Of a stretch of DNA of 64,000 bases, positions 12,337 to 23,645 are shown piece by piece; position 1 is the first letter of the stretch; the number at the start of each line of letters is the position of its first letter. A program made the translations under genes and the position numbers. The notes beneath the pieces were generated by a model. It saw nothing but the letters and a program-made list of their open reading frames with translations. It was not told the DNA's origin and made no database searches. This stretch comes from Ophiosphaerella korrae. Lineage: Eukaryota > Ascomycota > Dothideomycetes > Pleosporales > Phaeosphaeriaceae. The stretch is taken from contig JALNQF010000020.1 in the NCBI GenBank assembly GCA_028456385.1, forward strand, positions 310,001-374,000. Reading direction: 5' to 3'.

Positions 12337-14166
12337 TCAATTATTTGAAGATGTCCCAGATTTAAAAGTTGCTTGGTCCACGGAGACTCGATTGCCACGC
12401 AGCCAATTCCGCCTAATGAAGTGGAAATAGAGGGCCATAGTCAAAAATAAGAACGCGAAAGTCAGGAAGAGAAAGATCCAGAACTCTCCTGCAAAATGTA
12501 TGGAGAAGGCGTGATTGGAATTCTGAACATCAATATACCCCATTCCCATCATAGTCTGTTTTTCGTAGTTAGATATACATAATTTTTGACGATGTACCCT
12601 AACGGCTCTAGTCTGCTTACCGCAACAAAAGATGCCGGTAAATATATCAGTGTCAGGAAGGTTAGCCATTTCATCGCATCTGCGTCCCTTGTAGCCTTCT
12701 CTGTAAGCTCTCTCATCATCGTATTTTCGCTATTCGTTAATTGAGCCATTTCTTTCATCATGAGGCTGTTATGCTGAAGGCTAGCAAGACAGTGAAAGTC
12801 TAGTACAGTCCGTGTCTAATAGTGATCAATCCCAGTTCCCCTTTCATCTCCGTTATCGGTAGGTACTTACTAGTGCAATAGAGCCATCAAGTCTTTTCAA
12901 GAGCATTTTGATCCTATTCGCTTGTATCATCCCTTCTGATAGCAGCGACTGCATGGAATCACAGACCCCCCGCTTGTTTGCTAATGCCGCTAGATGCTTT
13001 GGAAGCAGCCGAAGGACTTCGCAATCTAGGTTCAAAACCTGTGCTAGGTGTTGACACTTGTCCTGCAGAACCTGGATTTCTTGTGCATCTTTGATACCTA
13101 TATTGGCAAACGGCGGCGTTGGTTCTCCATTATCACACAATCTAGTGAGCTGCGCTTTGTTTTTCTGATCGGGGTTAGCATTTTCTCTGGATTAATCAGT
13201 TAGTTCGACGTACCAACTTGACGTATCTCTTTTCGAGGTCACTGATATACCACCGCCAATTTTCCATACTACAGGAGAGAATCATGTAGTGCAAAGCCTG
13301 GGGCGACAAGCGCTCTGGACAGCTCTGCATGCACGTCAGTCGCTTGAGAAATGGCTTGGATGGATTCACGATTAGAAAAGAGTTTCCTAAACCAGGGCCA
13401 GCCCGGTGATACACGCCCATCTGCCGAATAGACCAGGGCTCGACATTCTCTGATCGCCCGTGCTCTTCGACTTGCTTTACAAGATAACTTGTTTCTAGAA
13501 GAAGTCAGAATAGTATCTGGGATGTCATCGTAAACTTAGTGGGGTTATTCATACCATGTATGGACCCTGAACCATTGCTCCTTAGGTAAATGCCCCCTGC
13601 GGAGTCGTCTTCAATTCCGGTGCGCTGGCCAAATGTTCGAATAACGTCTAAGACTGGGGGAAAGGCACAGAGTCGCGTCAATGTCTTTCTTGCGCTGGGT
13701 TCGTCAACTACGAGTCGGCCCCAGGAGCCTTGTTGCGGTATTAGGCTGGGTCATAGTCAACCATAGAAGGGTGTATTGCTCGTCTCATACCGACATTAGA
13801 TTAAGGCCAGAGTTGGTATTCAAGTCCTTCGACGATAGAGTTCAGCAGCGGAACTTTACCACAGGGACAGCACCTACTTGTAGATATTGTTCTAGCGTCG
13901 ATCGGTCCTCAATTATGGATTCGGACGCTGATTTGGATCAATAAAAATTTGCCGGAAGAGTTACTCCAGCAGGAGGTACCTTGAGACTCAACCCGAATTA
14001 CTTTAATGTTGATATCATCAACCTCGCTCACGAGGAGCCGCGCAGAATCTGATGTCAGTTGCCTACAATACGATTCGAAGTTGTACTCGTGGCTATCGAA
14101 ATCGACCTCGCTCAAGTTCTGAGGATAGCTTTGCCACCCTTCGATTTTCGACGTGCTCGCCATCAA
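12337..14166 (-). CDS. CorA-like fungal membrane protein
   Basis: Member of the fungal CorA-like family: a long cytoplasmic domain, then two C-terminal membrane helices. Exons read on the minus strand: 14166-13980, about 13927-13840, 13745-13555, 13494-13214, 13164-12871, 12815-12621 and 12555-12337. The last five close in phase, with introns of 60, 49, 55 and 65 nt and CTAAC branch sites in two of them. Family marks: SWGRLVVDEPSARK, LDVIRTFG, WSIRQMGVYHR, ENWRWYISDLEKRY, and the first helix WLTFLTLIYLPASFVA followed by MGMGYIDV. The second helix is FWIFLFLTFAFLFLTMALYFHF. The GMN signature of true CorA Mg2+ channels is not seen, so transport is unproven. The splice donor after exon 2 (near 13840) is unresolved; the frame meets TGA there if unspliced. 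Confidence 0.75.
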
Positions 14167-14692
14167 CTCCTATATCGTTCATCAATCTAGTCTTCTCTGA
14201 CACCTTGCCAATGAGGCTGGGGCAAAGTTGGATGTGTTGAGCCGCCTTGCGAGCGTCCGTGCAATTGTGATGTGTTCCTGAGGGCCGATATTGACTGTAT
14301 TGCAACTGTACCCCGCACATGCAACGCATAGGAGATCAAGGCTTACCTTTCGTCAGCCGCGTTACCGCTGTGCTTTTGGCCGTTTTCGCGCTACTTTATC
14401 TCAGGTGTTATAGTAACCTCATCAACTGTTTTCAGGTTTCTGTACACCTACCGGTGTCCCATGATAGGTGAGTGCCGATTTTGGCCCCGCTCTTGCCAAA
14501 CCGGTCAACGTGACACGGATGGTCATCGGGCGGCGTTGGCTCTTTTCGCGTCACCCTATTGGATACCATCGTATGCAGTGCGACAATCACCATGAAGCCA
14601 CAGCAAAAACCGGTCAGCGTTACCCAAGCGCATAGTGGTCAGACTGCGTCAGCTGTTTTCACACAAACCCCTGACAATTTTTTCGTCAGCTT
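14167..14692. other. Divergent promoter region, CorA-like / permease
   Basis: 526 bases between two divergent genes. It is rich in GTCA/TGAC words (for example near 14340-14680: cgtcagccg, ggtcaacgtgac, ggtcagcg, cgtcagc). No gene is seen. The open frame at 14093-14329 on the minus strand overlaps the CorA-like start and is not convincing. Confidence 0.4.
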
Positions 14693-16916
14693 TTGCAGGC
14701 ATCTAGTGAACTGACCCCAGAGGAAGCAACTCAGCGTAGCTTGAACAAGCCAGATAAAAAAATGGACTCAGATATCCCCTTAAAAGAGATTTCGACTACT
14801 TCTGGAGCTTCTTCAACTGGTCCTAGTGGCATATACAATCCAAGTCATGGCGGCTCTAAGGCAACTTCGCAGCGACCCTTGCATCCGGTTCGGTTTCAAA
14901 GCGGGGACTTGAACGACCATGAAGAGGACTCAAAAATTGGACTACATCCAGATAACCGCAGCGAATACACGGAAAATACGATTGTGCCTCGAAGGACCCT
15001 TGGCTTCATACAGGTAACATCGTTGATGCTGAACGGCTGCCTTGGAAACTCCTTCTTTTTCACAACGCCTGGCTATGTCCTTGCGCTAGTGAGGAGTAAA
15101 CGTATTTCTCTCGTCCTCTATGCAGTCGGCGCGATCTATTCTGCCTTAGGCATGACGGTTTTCTTGGAGTACGGGATAGCATTCCCTTTCAATGGAGGTC
15201 CTCTGATTTATGTATGTGAATACTAAAATGCCATGACCCTCGTACGATACGCGGCTAATCACCGCGGCAGCTTGATGAAGTGTTCCACACCCCAAAATTA
15301 CTAGCGACTCTCATTTTCGCACTCTGGTGGGTGTTGTTCGCATCCACGGTGTCTAACGCAAAGAGCGTCGCCCAGAGCATTCTCTCACTAGCGACTCACA
15401 AGTCAGCGTTCGACATTGATGATGGCTGGATCCAGTATACTTCAGTAGTCGTACAGACTGTAGTCTGCCTCATGCTCTTCTTTGCGCCACGCTACACTTT
15501 CGCTCTTAATACCGTGTCTGCCCTATACAAAATTATATTAATGTTCGTCATCTTCGTAGCAGGCATTGCAGCTAGCCGTGGGTCGAACTCAGGCTTCAAC
15601 GATTTCAACGTTGAGTACCCTGGGTATAACAGCAAAGAAGTTTTAACAGCATTGGTATATGTGTTCCAAAGCTTTCAAGGCTGGGACAATGCCAACTATG
15701 TAAGACCCTAGTATCGTAGCTACGAGTCGTGCTAACTACACAGCAGGTTTCAGGACAAGTCAATGACTACAAGAAAACTCTTAGATGGGCAGGAATCACT
15801 TGTATATGCATCCTGACTTGCATGAACATATTGTTCACTCTAGCGGTCGTAAGTGTCTCTATTGGCTGGCGAATTACATGCATGCAGCTTACATATCTAC
15901 AGTTTGGCGTAGCGGATTATTATAAGTTGACAAATGAAGAGGGTCAAGCGAACTCAGGCCTTCAATTTGCAAAAACAGTCATTAGCCCCGTTCCGAAGAG
16001 ATCTTCCCACACTGATTGCGTCAATAGGTCTTTGGATCCACTAGGGGACTCGAGGCCGCTACCGGCTTGTCTACATTTGGGTCTCTAGTCTTCGTCACAT
16101 ACACCACGGCGAAGGTGAAGCAGGCCATAGCATGGCAACGCATTATTCCATTCTCCTCATTCTTCGGCCGGCAAGACCCGCAGTTCGACAGCCCAGGAGG
16201 CGGCCTGTTTCTCCACTGGATTTTCACAGTCATCCCAATATTGTGCATGGGGAAAATGAACTCTGACCCGCGAAGGTTTTTCGCAGGAATGTTTACCTAC
16301 GGTTATGAAATATTAACAAGTAAGTACTTAGCTGATTCGAAATTTGAGTGTATTCCTTCTGCTAACTATACCAGTTTTCATGGGACTAGGTCTCTTTCGT
16401 CTGAAGGCTCGCGTGCGACTGTATGACAACAATTGGGACCATGTGTACCTCAACAGCCGCTTCCTACTAGTCTTCGTTGCCGTTGCCTTCATCATGCTGA
16501 ACCTCCTGACCATGGTCATGACTGCACTCCCGAACGACCCAGGCAAAACACCTCGTTTCTACTGGCCTGTCGCGCTAGTATGCCTTATAGGATTTTCTAT
16601 GGTATATTGGGCCGTCTTACGCTTATTTCAGGTTAACGATCCCAAGCGAAGGAGCGCTGTGGCTGAAAAAGTCGGCTTCGAAGTGTATATTTACGAAGAA
16701 GGCAACGAGGTGCCTGAGGAAATGAAATTTCCCATGTACGAAGCCACTTTAGATGGGACAAGGCGTAGGCTTGACTATAAGGTATTTTACATTTTCCCCT
16801 ATTGTCGTATTGAAGTTAAAATCCATACAGTTCACTGGCCCCCTTGGTTGGTGCATTTCTGGCTTCAAGAGGCTCAAAACTATCTTCCTTCGTACATTGA
16901 CATATTGAGGAAGTAA
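14693..16916 (+). CDS. MUP1-type amino-acid permease
   Basis: Plasma-membrane amino-acid transporter of the APC superfamily, closest in pattern to fungal MUP1/L-type permeases (high-affinity methionine uptake in yeast); the substrate here is inferred. Exons: 14693-15211, 15271-15699, 15747-15848, 15903-15977, 16028-16319, 16375-16916, closing to 653 codons (652 aa). A hydrophilic N-terminal tail of about 105 residues precedes the first helix. Family features: MTVFLEYGIAFPFNGGP, then LDEVFHTPKLL, QSFQGWDNANY, LQFAKTVFGSTRG, and ALFLHWI-like GGLFLHWIFTVIP. The region at 15978-16027 looks like two frameshifts unless a 50-nt intron (donor GTCATT) is removed, which restores KTVFGS. A possible further intron near 16783-16831 was not applied. 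The C-terminal tail is therefore less certain. Confidence 0.85.
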
Positions 16917-17520
16917 AAGATTATCTGTACAAGAGCTTGAAGGATCGGCGGGTTATATCAGCCAGGGATTCTTACTTTGTCCTGTGAGGACTTTTAGCTC
17001 CCCTAGGTAGACAGAATATAGTATCCCTCTCTTCTTCGCGGCAATTATACTCTTATCGGTGTGATCTCACGCCATGATTATCCTCCTACGATGCGCAATG
17101 TGATCGTGTGCGAATGCTAGACATGAGAAACGTCGGTACGACGAACGTTTATGTGGGGCAACACTTACCCTGCGTATCATGGCGCATATATGCGCAATGT
17201 GCATTTATTCATGTGCAATGCCGCATGATCTGGCGCCACAGCGCCTCAGCCAGACTAATACCGAGTCACAAAGTACGGAGACCGCCTCGTAAGGCTTTCG
17301 TCTTAAGAAGGTAGACAAAATTGCAGCGGAACTCTCATTGTAATGGCGTTTTACTATTGCCAGAAATTATTAGGATTATAATACGCTGGGTAGCTCCTCC
17401 GTTGCAAATAGGCGATTTCTTCCTGTGGGAGGCATAGCTTGTCAGACCTGAACTCGGCTCAGATAGCGAACTGCACGCCGTACCGCCGTAAGAACCCGCT
17501 TTACTGTGATGCAAATGTGC
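16917..17520. other. Intergenic, short repeated words
   Basis: No supportable gene. Between 17090 and 17240 the word GCGCAATGTG and relatives (tgcgcaatgtg, atgcgcaatgtg, catgtgcaatgc) recur at irregular spacing, with the palindromic core GCGCATATATGCGC. The role is unknown. Confidence 0.35.
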
Positions 17521-18272
17521 TCATGAACAATCTAATTTGGTGCCGATCAGCATGCGGGCTAAGGTCTCTTCACCCCGAGCGATGGGATCGGTGCCTACAT
17601 CTCTCATCCACCCCGAGCCGAATTCTTGAGGCCTGGCGTTGATGTAGTCATCCAAGACTTGATATTTGATATAACGTTGATCCAGATTCTGGACAACATA
17701 TTGCGAGGTTGTTGTAGCATTCGTAACGTTCTGGTTGTTCATACTGGCCGAGGACGGTCGGGATAGCGCACACAAAAGACTGCGCGTATCACTTTCTTCG
17801 CTCAGCCAGTAGTCGCCAAGAAACGGAATACCTAGCGCAGTTTCCAAGCCCAGGTCTATCAAGTGTGGGCGCTAATACTGCCGGGCAAGCTGGCGGTGTA
17901 CGCCTGCTCGTTGCCTGGCTGCCCGAAGCTCAGCCTTAGTGATACGTGGTCTTCATTGCAGGCTTCGTAACTAGCCTAGTCACCGCGAGCTGCATCATAT
18001 TTGCTTCTTCTAGGTACTCACAGTTTTCACCAGTCATGCACGGTCTGCCCAGCGTCTCTTCTGCGGGGTAGCTATGGTGCACGAGAGTCGGCTGAATATG
18101 GCAAATTCGCCACCTTTGGATTCTGATCGTAATGCCACCCACCCCCTCGAGATGGGTCTCTGTACATCAATTTTATGAAGTTTGGTGCAAAATTGACACG
18201 GATTCCATCAGCGCTACTATGAATAGCTACCCAGCTAGGTTGCATGAAGTAGTAGACCGTATAGACGGTCAC
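17521..18272 (-). pseudogene. Unidentified decayed locus
   Basis: Three minus-strand frames (18272-18072, 18142-17936, 17862-17521) have ordinary protein-like composition but I recognise no family. The upstream frame starts at an ATG with MTVYTVYYFM and runs to RAP, where TAG is followed by more open sequence ending at TGA; CAG and TGG codons would restore both. The downstream frame holds IDLGLETALGIPFLGDYWL and a long polar segment. They may be exons of one gene or the remains of one. No function is proposed. Confidence 0.3.
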
Positions 18273-18557
18273 GGGACGACGTATTAGCTAGATTAAAATG
18301 GCTCAGATTCATGAAATTCAAGATTTTAGCTGGCGCTCTGTTAGTTTTGATGAAAGTTTAGCATTTCGCATATGAAGAAGTTCATATCTTTTGTCTTTTA
18401 CTCCATGTTGGCACATAACGACGGAAAATACGAGGTTCCTGTAGGGGTTGAGTAAGCAGTTTTTGTTATATTTCGGACTTATATATCTGGCTGAGTAAGA
18501 GTTTTGTATACTATATTCGACGTAGCGGTCTTAGTCCAAACAATGGCGTGCTGGGCA

Positions 18558-18626
18558 GCCATCACATGAGTTGATGGGTAGCTACCTTATGAGTTGATGG
18601 ACAGCCATCTTATAAGCTGATGGGCA
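18558..18626. repeat. 23-bp tandem repeat, three copies
   Basis: Three adjacent 23-bp units at 18558-18580, 18581-18603 and 18604-18626, consensus GCCATCTTATGAGTTGATGGGCA, differing mainly by transitions. Each unit carries the word GAGTTGATGG or AAGCTGATGG. The array sits in gene-free DNA between the decayed locus and the OPT transporter. It may be a minisatellite or a remnant of a larger repeat. Confidence 0.7.
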
Positions 18627-19651
18627 CTTGTATAGAGTTACTAGCGCCGTCTTTAGTGTTAAGAATTAATTAAGAGCTTCAGTTGGCAGCTTAAGCCTTG
18701 CATATACAGTGAGAGCGAGTGGTAAGTGTGCCCATACAGAGGAAATCCTATACCTTCTGCCTAACTTACCTAATGCAAAAACACGCTGCTTACCACTTTG
18801 TATAGCCTCTATTTGCACAGGTAATGTCTTGAAGCCAGGCAGGCATCGTCTTAGCAAACTTAGTAAGCCCCTAGCCCTATTGCGCCCTATTGTCACGGGC
18901 TAGCGTTTGCGTCCGAGAGAAGGTCACAGTGCGACTGTCAGGATGAATGAAATGGACAATACGGACACCGCTGCCTTTTTCAAATCTTATCACAGCCAAT
19001 TAGAGGTGACCTTACTAATCGCGATCAGCTGCGGGTTGTGCATGCCCGCAAGTCAGATACGGTACGGGTGCAATTGCAACCTTAAATATCGCTACAAAAC
19101 CCCCTTTTTCTCGCGGAACCACTTCGCAGCACCCTCTTTTACTACGATTGATCATTACCTATAATCTATCACCTTTCTCTCTTTGGCGATTTATAAGTCT
19201 TCCTCTCCGAAGATCATGCAAGGATCTAGGTATTTGATATATCCTAAAATGGCTCTAGTCCCATCGAAAGGGACATATGTTTGTGTTCTATCCTGATGAC
19301 CTAGGATTCTATAAGGCAAACAGGAACTGTTGCCTTGGGATCAGGACTGCTGATTAAGAATCGTAGGACTACTTTGACTTTGTTGGGGTCCGGGACAACG
19401 TCGTGGACGCTCCGTCCTTAATATAATATGGAGAAGAGTTTGTATAACTTGGCTACTAATAGACGCGATGATTAAGTGTTACTCGCTAGGTAAAGTAGGC
19501 TGTTGATTTCGTTTATTCTTCTGTCTAGCTTTGCCATAATCCGAGCCATATACTATTGCTGACTTCCTCAAATATCCCAATCTAACCCAATGTTCTCTCG
19601 TACTGTCCATTGGTGGCACCTATGATAATGGAACCACTTCGATTTCCTATG
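18627..19651. other. 3' flank of OPT gene, no gene seen
   Basis: About 1 kb without a convincing gene. Overlapping frames on both strands at 18666-18903 have no recognisable domain; the minus-strand one contains WAHLPLALTVYARLKLP and might be a transposon scrap, but I cannot name one. Confidence 0.35.
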
Positions 19652-21861
19652 CTAGAGTTTGGATGTGATCATACTACGCAGGAATAGCGAAACAATACTC
19701 GTCACCCCTTCCCCTACTATCAAACCAGACGCCACTATGAGAACAGAAGTTTTCCCTTCCGGGTTCCTACGGAGATACAACCAGTTGAGTAACCCGCCAA
19801 TAGCTCTAGGTATCGAAAAGGAGGGTGTAGCATAAATTCCAATCGCAACAGCCACGCCGCTAGGTATATAACTTGCCCATTTCTGGGCCTGTCGTGAATT
19901 CTGGGAGGCGAGATACACTTTTAGCACCTTGAGTGAGATAAACACGAAGGCGAAGAGAGACCCCACCTGGGGGACCATAATGGGCAAGCCATCACCTCTC
20001 AATAAACGCGCTGTGAAGAGCCAAAGATGTGCAGACGGGATCTGAAAAAGTCGCGATGGAATCGTGCATAACGATGTAAAGGCTCGATATATGATTGGGG
20101 AGATAATGGCTCCAAAAATACTACCAATGATGTGGCCCTGTAATTGAGCTATAGCCGAAGCGTCTACTAAGTATGCAGTCTTGAAGTCCTGCATGATATC
20201 GCTGGCTTGTTGAGCACCGGATTCTGATATCGAGCCAGCGAGCAGATTGATGATTAAAGCATTCGGGTCTGAGGTCGGCGTTATGAGGGCGAAGATGAGC
20301 TGTGCGATTTTGGCGATGCCTGAATTGGGAGTGAAGTCCGTTTCGCCGAGCGACCTAGCGGCGATGATGGATGCTAACGGGCTGAGTAGAAGAGCTATGA
20401 GTATAGTCCAGAAATGCATATAGGAACCATAAGTAGTATAAATAGAAACGATGGCAAATGCACAGGCGCTTACGAATAAGATGGATATCGTCCGGTTCGA
20501 TATGAATACTTCTCTTGTAGAAGCACGTATGTCTAAGGCAAATCGTCCTTGTGAGAGAGAATCGGAAGTTGATGTTATACTTGATCGACGGGACGGGAGA
20601 CGTTGGTAGTGGAAAGCGCTCAAGGAACTGAACCTGGGAACTGCTTTAACATACGTTGCGACCGTCTTAATCACAAGCCAGCTTAAGTCGAGTATAGAAT
20701 CAGGAAGCAATACCGCCAATGCGATCCATATGAGCCATCCTTTCGGGCCCCGCTCGAAGTCCTCAATCGCATCTCTAGCCCATCCCATATGAACAGCCAG
20801 CGGTGAAAGAATGCCCCATGCGACGATTGCGCCAAGTAGTACTTGCATAGTTGTACCCGGGCCCAGTATAGCCCCCTGGCCGATATAGGCTGGTGATAGA
20901 TCGAGCGACCAAAGCCAATGTGATGCGAGGTAACTTCCGAAGACGGGGAATTCTCGAACTTCAGGGACAAAAACAGATGCAAGGCTCTGGTACAATGCCA
21001 GGAATCAGCGGTGTCTGCTAAGTATGTAGGAATACTCACAAAGAGGGCTGAGACTGCCAATGCAGCGATGAGATACCGAATGTATGTTTGATTCAAATTT
21101 GTCGTCCGATTGACTGATGTTGAGTCATGACCAGCGTTCGTTTCCGGAGAAGATACTGTATCTTCATCGAAGGAATCTGAACGACTGCTAGTCGTTGGAA
21201 GGCGATTCAGAAGAGTCAAATCCTCGTCGCTTACCGCTGTTACGGTAAAATCGGCGTCCGAGTCATACTCACTACGAACTTGATGCAGAACTGATATAAG
21301 CGTTGCTGTAGCTGTACCGGTGGGGTACTTCAGCTTTTCCTTTAGGATCATTTGCTTGCGTAAGAACGTAGAGAAGGTCGAACCGACAAGACATATACCA
21401 AGCCCCCACAGCATAAGTCGACCAAGATCAAGATTCACAGGAGCGCCCTCTTGGGGTTTCAACAGGAATTCAAGGGCTGGAAAAACACCTGCGAAGCCGA
21501 CGGACAAGATCATCATGCCGGTAGTGCTAGCAATAGTTTGAATAAGGACAGTCTCTGCAGCGGTCAACGGATGCCTAGCGAATGGGCGGGTTTCGAAAAT
21601 TGCGAAGCCGATTAGAGAAGATGACATAGAGAGGTCAGTGCCCCATCCAGCTTGGAGAATGAAATAGGCGTTGCATATACAGTTGAGAACACCAATCAAA
21701 AGGCCAGCTACCAGTGCTCTGAGGGTGAAATGGCTCGTATCACTGCGAAAGGTCGTTCCGATATTGTTGCTAACACTGGCGCTTCCTGGCGTAGGAGAGC
21801 TTGAGCTGATGGACGAAAAATTGTCTGCTGAGTTCCTAGATTCTGGTAGTGGGACCGACAT
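19652..21861 (-). CDS. OPT-family oligopeptide / metal-chelate transporter
   Basis: Multi-pass transporter of the OPT superfamily. Overall pattern and length suggest the YSL-like branch found in fungi rather than the classical tetrapeptide PT clade. Exon 1 is 21861-21040, exon 2 is 20986-19652, and a 53-nt intron (GTGAGT...CCAG) closes phase to 719 codons (718 aa). The ATG at 20995, which would start a 447-aa frame, lies inside the intron. A Ser-rich N-terminal tail of about 45 residues precedes the first helix. Recognisable stretches are NAYFILQAGWGTDLSM, KYPTGTATATLI, INLLAGSISESGAQQASD with DFKTAYLVDA, GSIFGAIISP and IPSGVAVAIGIYATPSFSIPR. The central loop after TATATLI is acidic and Ser/Thr-rich (residues about 195-260). 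The substrate could be small peptides or metal-siderophore-type chelates. The upstream region carries a 30-bp tandem repeat. Confidence 0.9.
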
Positions 21862-22110
21862 GGTGTCTTAAGCGTTGCCCTGAATGGCAATGTGGGCGAT
21901 AGGTAACTCTATTTCATCATTACCTAGGAAAACAGCCGCCGGGGTAGACCAACAATGCAGCCTTAGGTGCAAAGAGAGCAAAGTGATTAGTTTTGTACCT
22001 CGCGTGAAGGAATAATAAGAGTAGAAACGCACTGAGGCCAGATGATATGTGCCAAGAAAGGTGCACGTAGCATGGAAATGTCTATGCGTAAAACAAGTGT
22101 CAGATGAGTT

Positions 22111-22170
22111 GCACAATCAGATGCGCGATCACATGTGCGTGTGCGATCAGATGCGCGATAGCATGTGCGC
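22111..22170. repeat. 30-bp tandem repeat upstream of OPT gene
   Basis: Two adjacent 30-bp copies, 22111-22140 and 22141-22170, sharing the core ATCAGATGCGCGAT and the block CATGTGCG with about six mismatches. Each core contains CAGATG/CATGTG E-box-like words and ATCAGAT. The pair begins 249 bases upstream of the OPT start codon, so it could be a duplicated binding site. That function is inference. Confidence 0.65.
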
Positions 22171-22852
22171 AGAGAAGCGCAACAGATTCCGGGTGTACCT
22201 GGAATCTGCTGATTGGCTCGCTTAAGCTAGTGCAGCGATCTGATTGGCTCGGCGCACGAGCGTGACGATCGTCAAGTCGCCAACCCCGCCGCAGCTGAAA
22301 AGATCGCAGCTTCGACCTTCACAAGCAAAGGAATCAAACAAAGGATCTCACATGCAAGGAGATAGACTATGTCAGTACAACTGATACAACAAAGGAACCA
22401 GCACCTCAACAGAATGAGTGCTGAGGATCCGGCTCGCCGCCGTCTCGAGAGACCCAGCCGAGACCGCAGCAGCGCAGATACATAGATAGAGCGCAGGGCC
22501 AGAGATAGACAAGACAGAGATAAATCAATCGATTCATTCAATTCATACCCAGTGCCTTCAAAGTCATAGGTGATCAATCTGAAATAAGGCTTTTCTGAAA
22601 GCCTCAGTATCCATCCCCAACAAGGCCCTTACATGGCTGTTACGAAAAAGCCTTTTTATCAACCTGCTATAACCCCCTTCAAAATTTGACAACAAGACAG
22701 GTAGCCTATAATACAACTAAGCTATATTGATCTTAGAGATTAGTTTACTATTACTAGACTTCCTAATAATAAAACTACAATATAAACGCTAGTAATACAA
22801 TAAAGCCTAGATAATATAACGATAGTTATATTTTTAAGTTTTAGAACTAATA
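22171..22852. other. Repeat-like upstream DNA grading into TA-rich sequence
   Basis: The word GATTGGCTCG (an inverted CCAAT box) occurs twice, near 22210 and 22240. From about 22590 to 22850 the sequence becomes TA-rich, as expected of RIP-mutated repeats. A minus-strand frame at 22272-22577 has an implausible composition and is not accepted as a gene. Confidence 0.4.
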
Positions 22853-23214
22853 TGTTACGAACCCCGCCATCACATGGTGATCCCCGGTGAATCTTGTCAC
22901 ATGACCAGGATCAAGTCACGTGGCTTGATCCCAGGATCCCCAATGATCCTCGAAGGGATCAAGGGATCACCAAGGGCCAACCCATGTATATAGTTACCAT
23001 GCCTCAACTCCAGATAGATATCGTGTTCACTTGTGTATTAGCAACGCCTCTGCTTGCTATCCAAACAATATCATCGAGTGCCCTTTTCAGATTGAGTCCC
23101 AATACTGTCTTGACACTCAAGTTCCCTTCCAAGCTTACGCAGCCATCCGTGAGAATCAAATATTGTACCTGACGCAATACCGAAGTGCCCCTTTACTTGC
23201 CCCAGGTTCCAACA
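22853..23214. mobile_element. Solo LTR A (362 bp) with TAATA target duplication
   Basis: The element begins TGTTACGAAC and ends ...GGTTCCAACA, so it has the TG...CA ends (TGTT/AACA) of an LTR. It is bounded by a perfect 5-bp direct repeat TAATA at 22848-22852 and 23215-23219, the footprint of retroviral-type integration. The left third is dense in GATC words (gatcc, ggatc, tgatc). No internal retrotransposon genes flank it, so it is a solo LTR left by recombination. The surrounding DNA is TA-rich while the LTR itself is not. Copia or gypsy assignment is not possible without the interior. Confidence 0.85.
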
Positions 23215-23345
23215 TAATATTTATTAGACTGTAGTTCTACTCTACTATACTAAATAATCTAAAAAGGTATAAACTATTAATAATGTTAATTACTAGAGTA
23301 CAATAGTATATATTATCTAGGAGCCTTCTAGGTCCTTAGTATAAG

Positions 23346-23640
23346 TGTAAGGGGACGACACGAATATATGAAGGACACTACACGTGACGCCTGCCAACCC
23401 TGCGTTGTGCCGGAGTACTGCCGGCGTTACCCCGGAACAACCCAGACGGGTATAAGTAGAGGGCTGCTGTACAGCAAAATAGGAGCTCGAGTTCACTCAA
23501 GCTCGGTATTTTGCTGCCTGGACCGGTGTATGTACTACTACGCACTTGCGACAAGGGCCCCGTCCCACCTAGAGAAGGCAGCACTTAAACTCCTCTCCTG
23601 CTATTGTTACTCAGCTCGCTGCTACAGTTGTCCAATAACA
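23346..23640. mobile_element. Solo LTR B (295 bp) with ATAAG target duplication
   Basis: The element begins TGTAAGGGGACGAC and ends ...TGTCCAATAACA (TG...CA ends) and is flanked by a perfect 5-bp direct repeat ATAAG at 23341-23345 and 23641-23645. Inside, near 23452, GGGTATAAGTAGAGG looks like a retrotransposon core promoter. A hairpin with arms CAGCAAAATA and TATTTTGCTG spans 23472-23515. It shows no resemblance to LTR A, so two families inserted within 500 bases of each other. No internal coding region is present. Confidence 0.88.
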
Positions 23641-23645
23641 ATAAG

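Noticed and set aside
15970..16066. Two apparent +1 frameshifts in the permease
   Set aside because: A 50-nt intron at 15978-16027 removes both and restores the family motif KTVFGS, so the gene is probably intact.
20987..20995. ATG at 20995 as the start of a separate 447-aa transporter
   Set aside because: It lies in an intron; splicing joins the two frames into one 718-aa OPT protein.
22272..22577. 101-codon minus-strand frame upstream of OPT
   Set aside because: It is Leu/Ser-rich low-quality sequence in repeat-like DNA with no homology clue.
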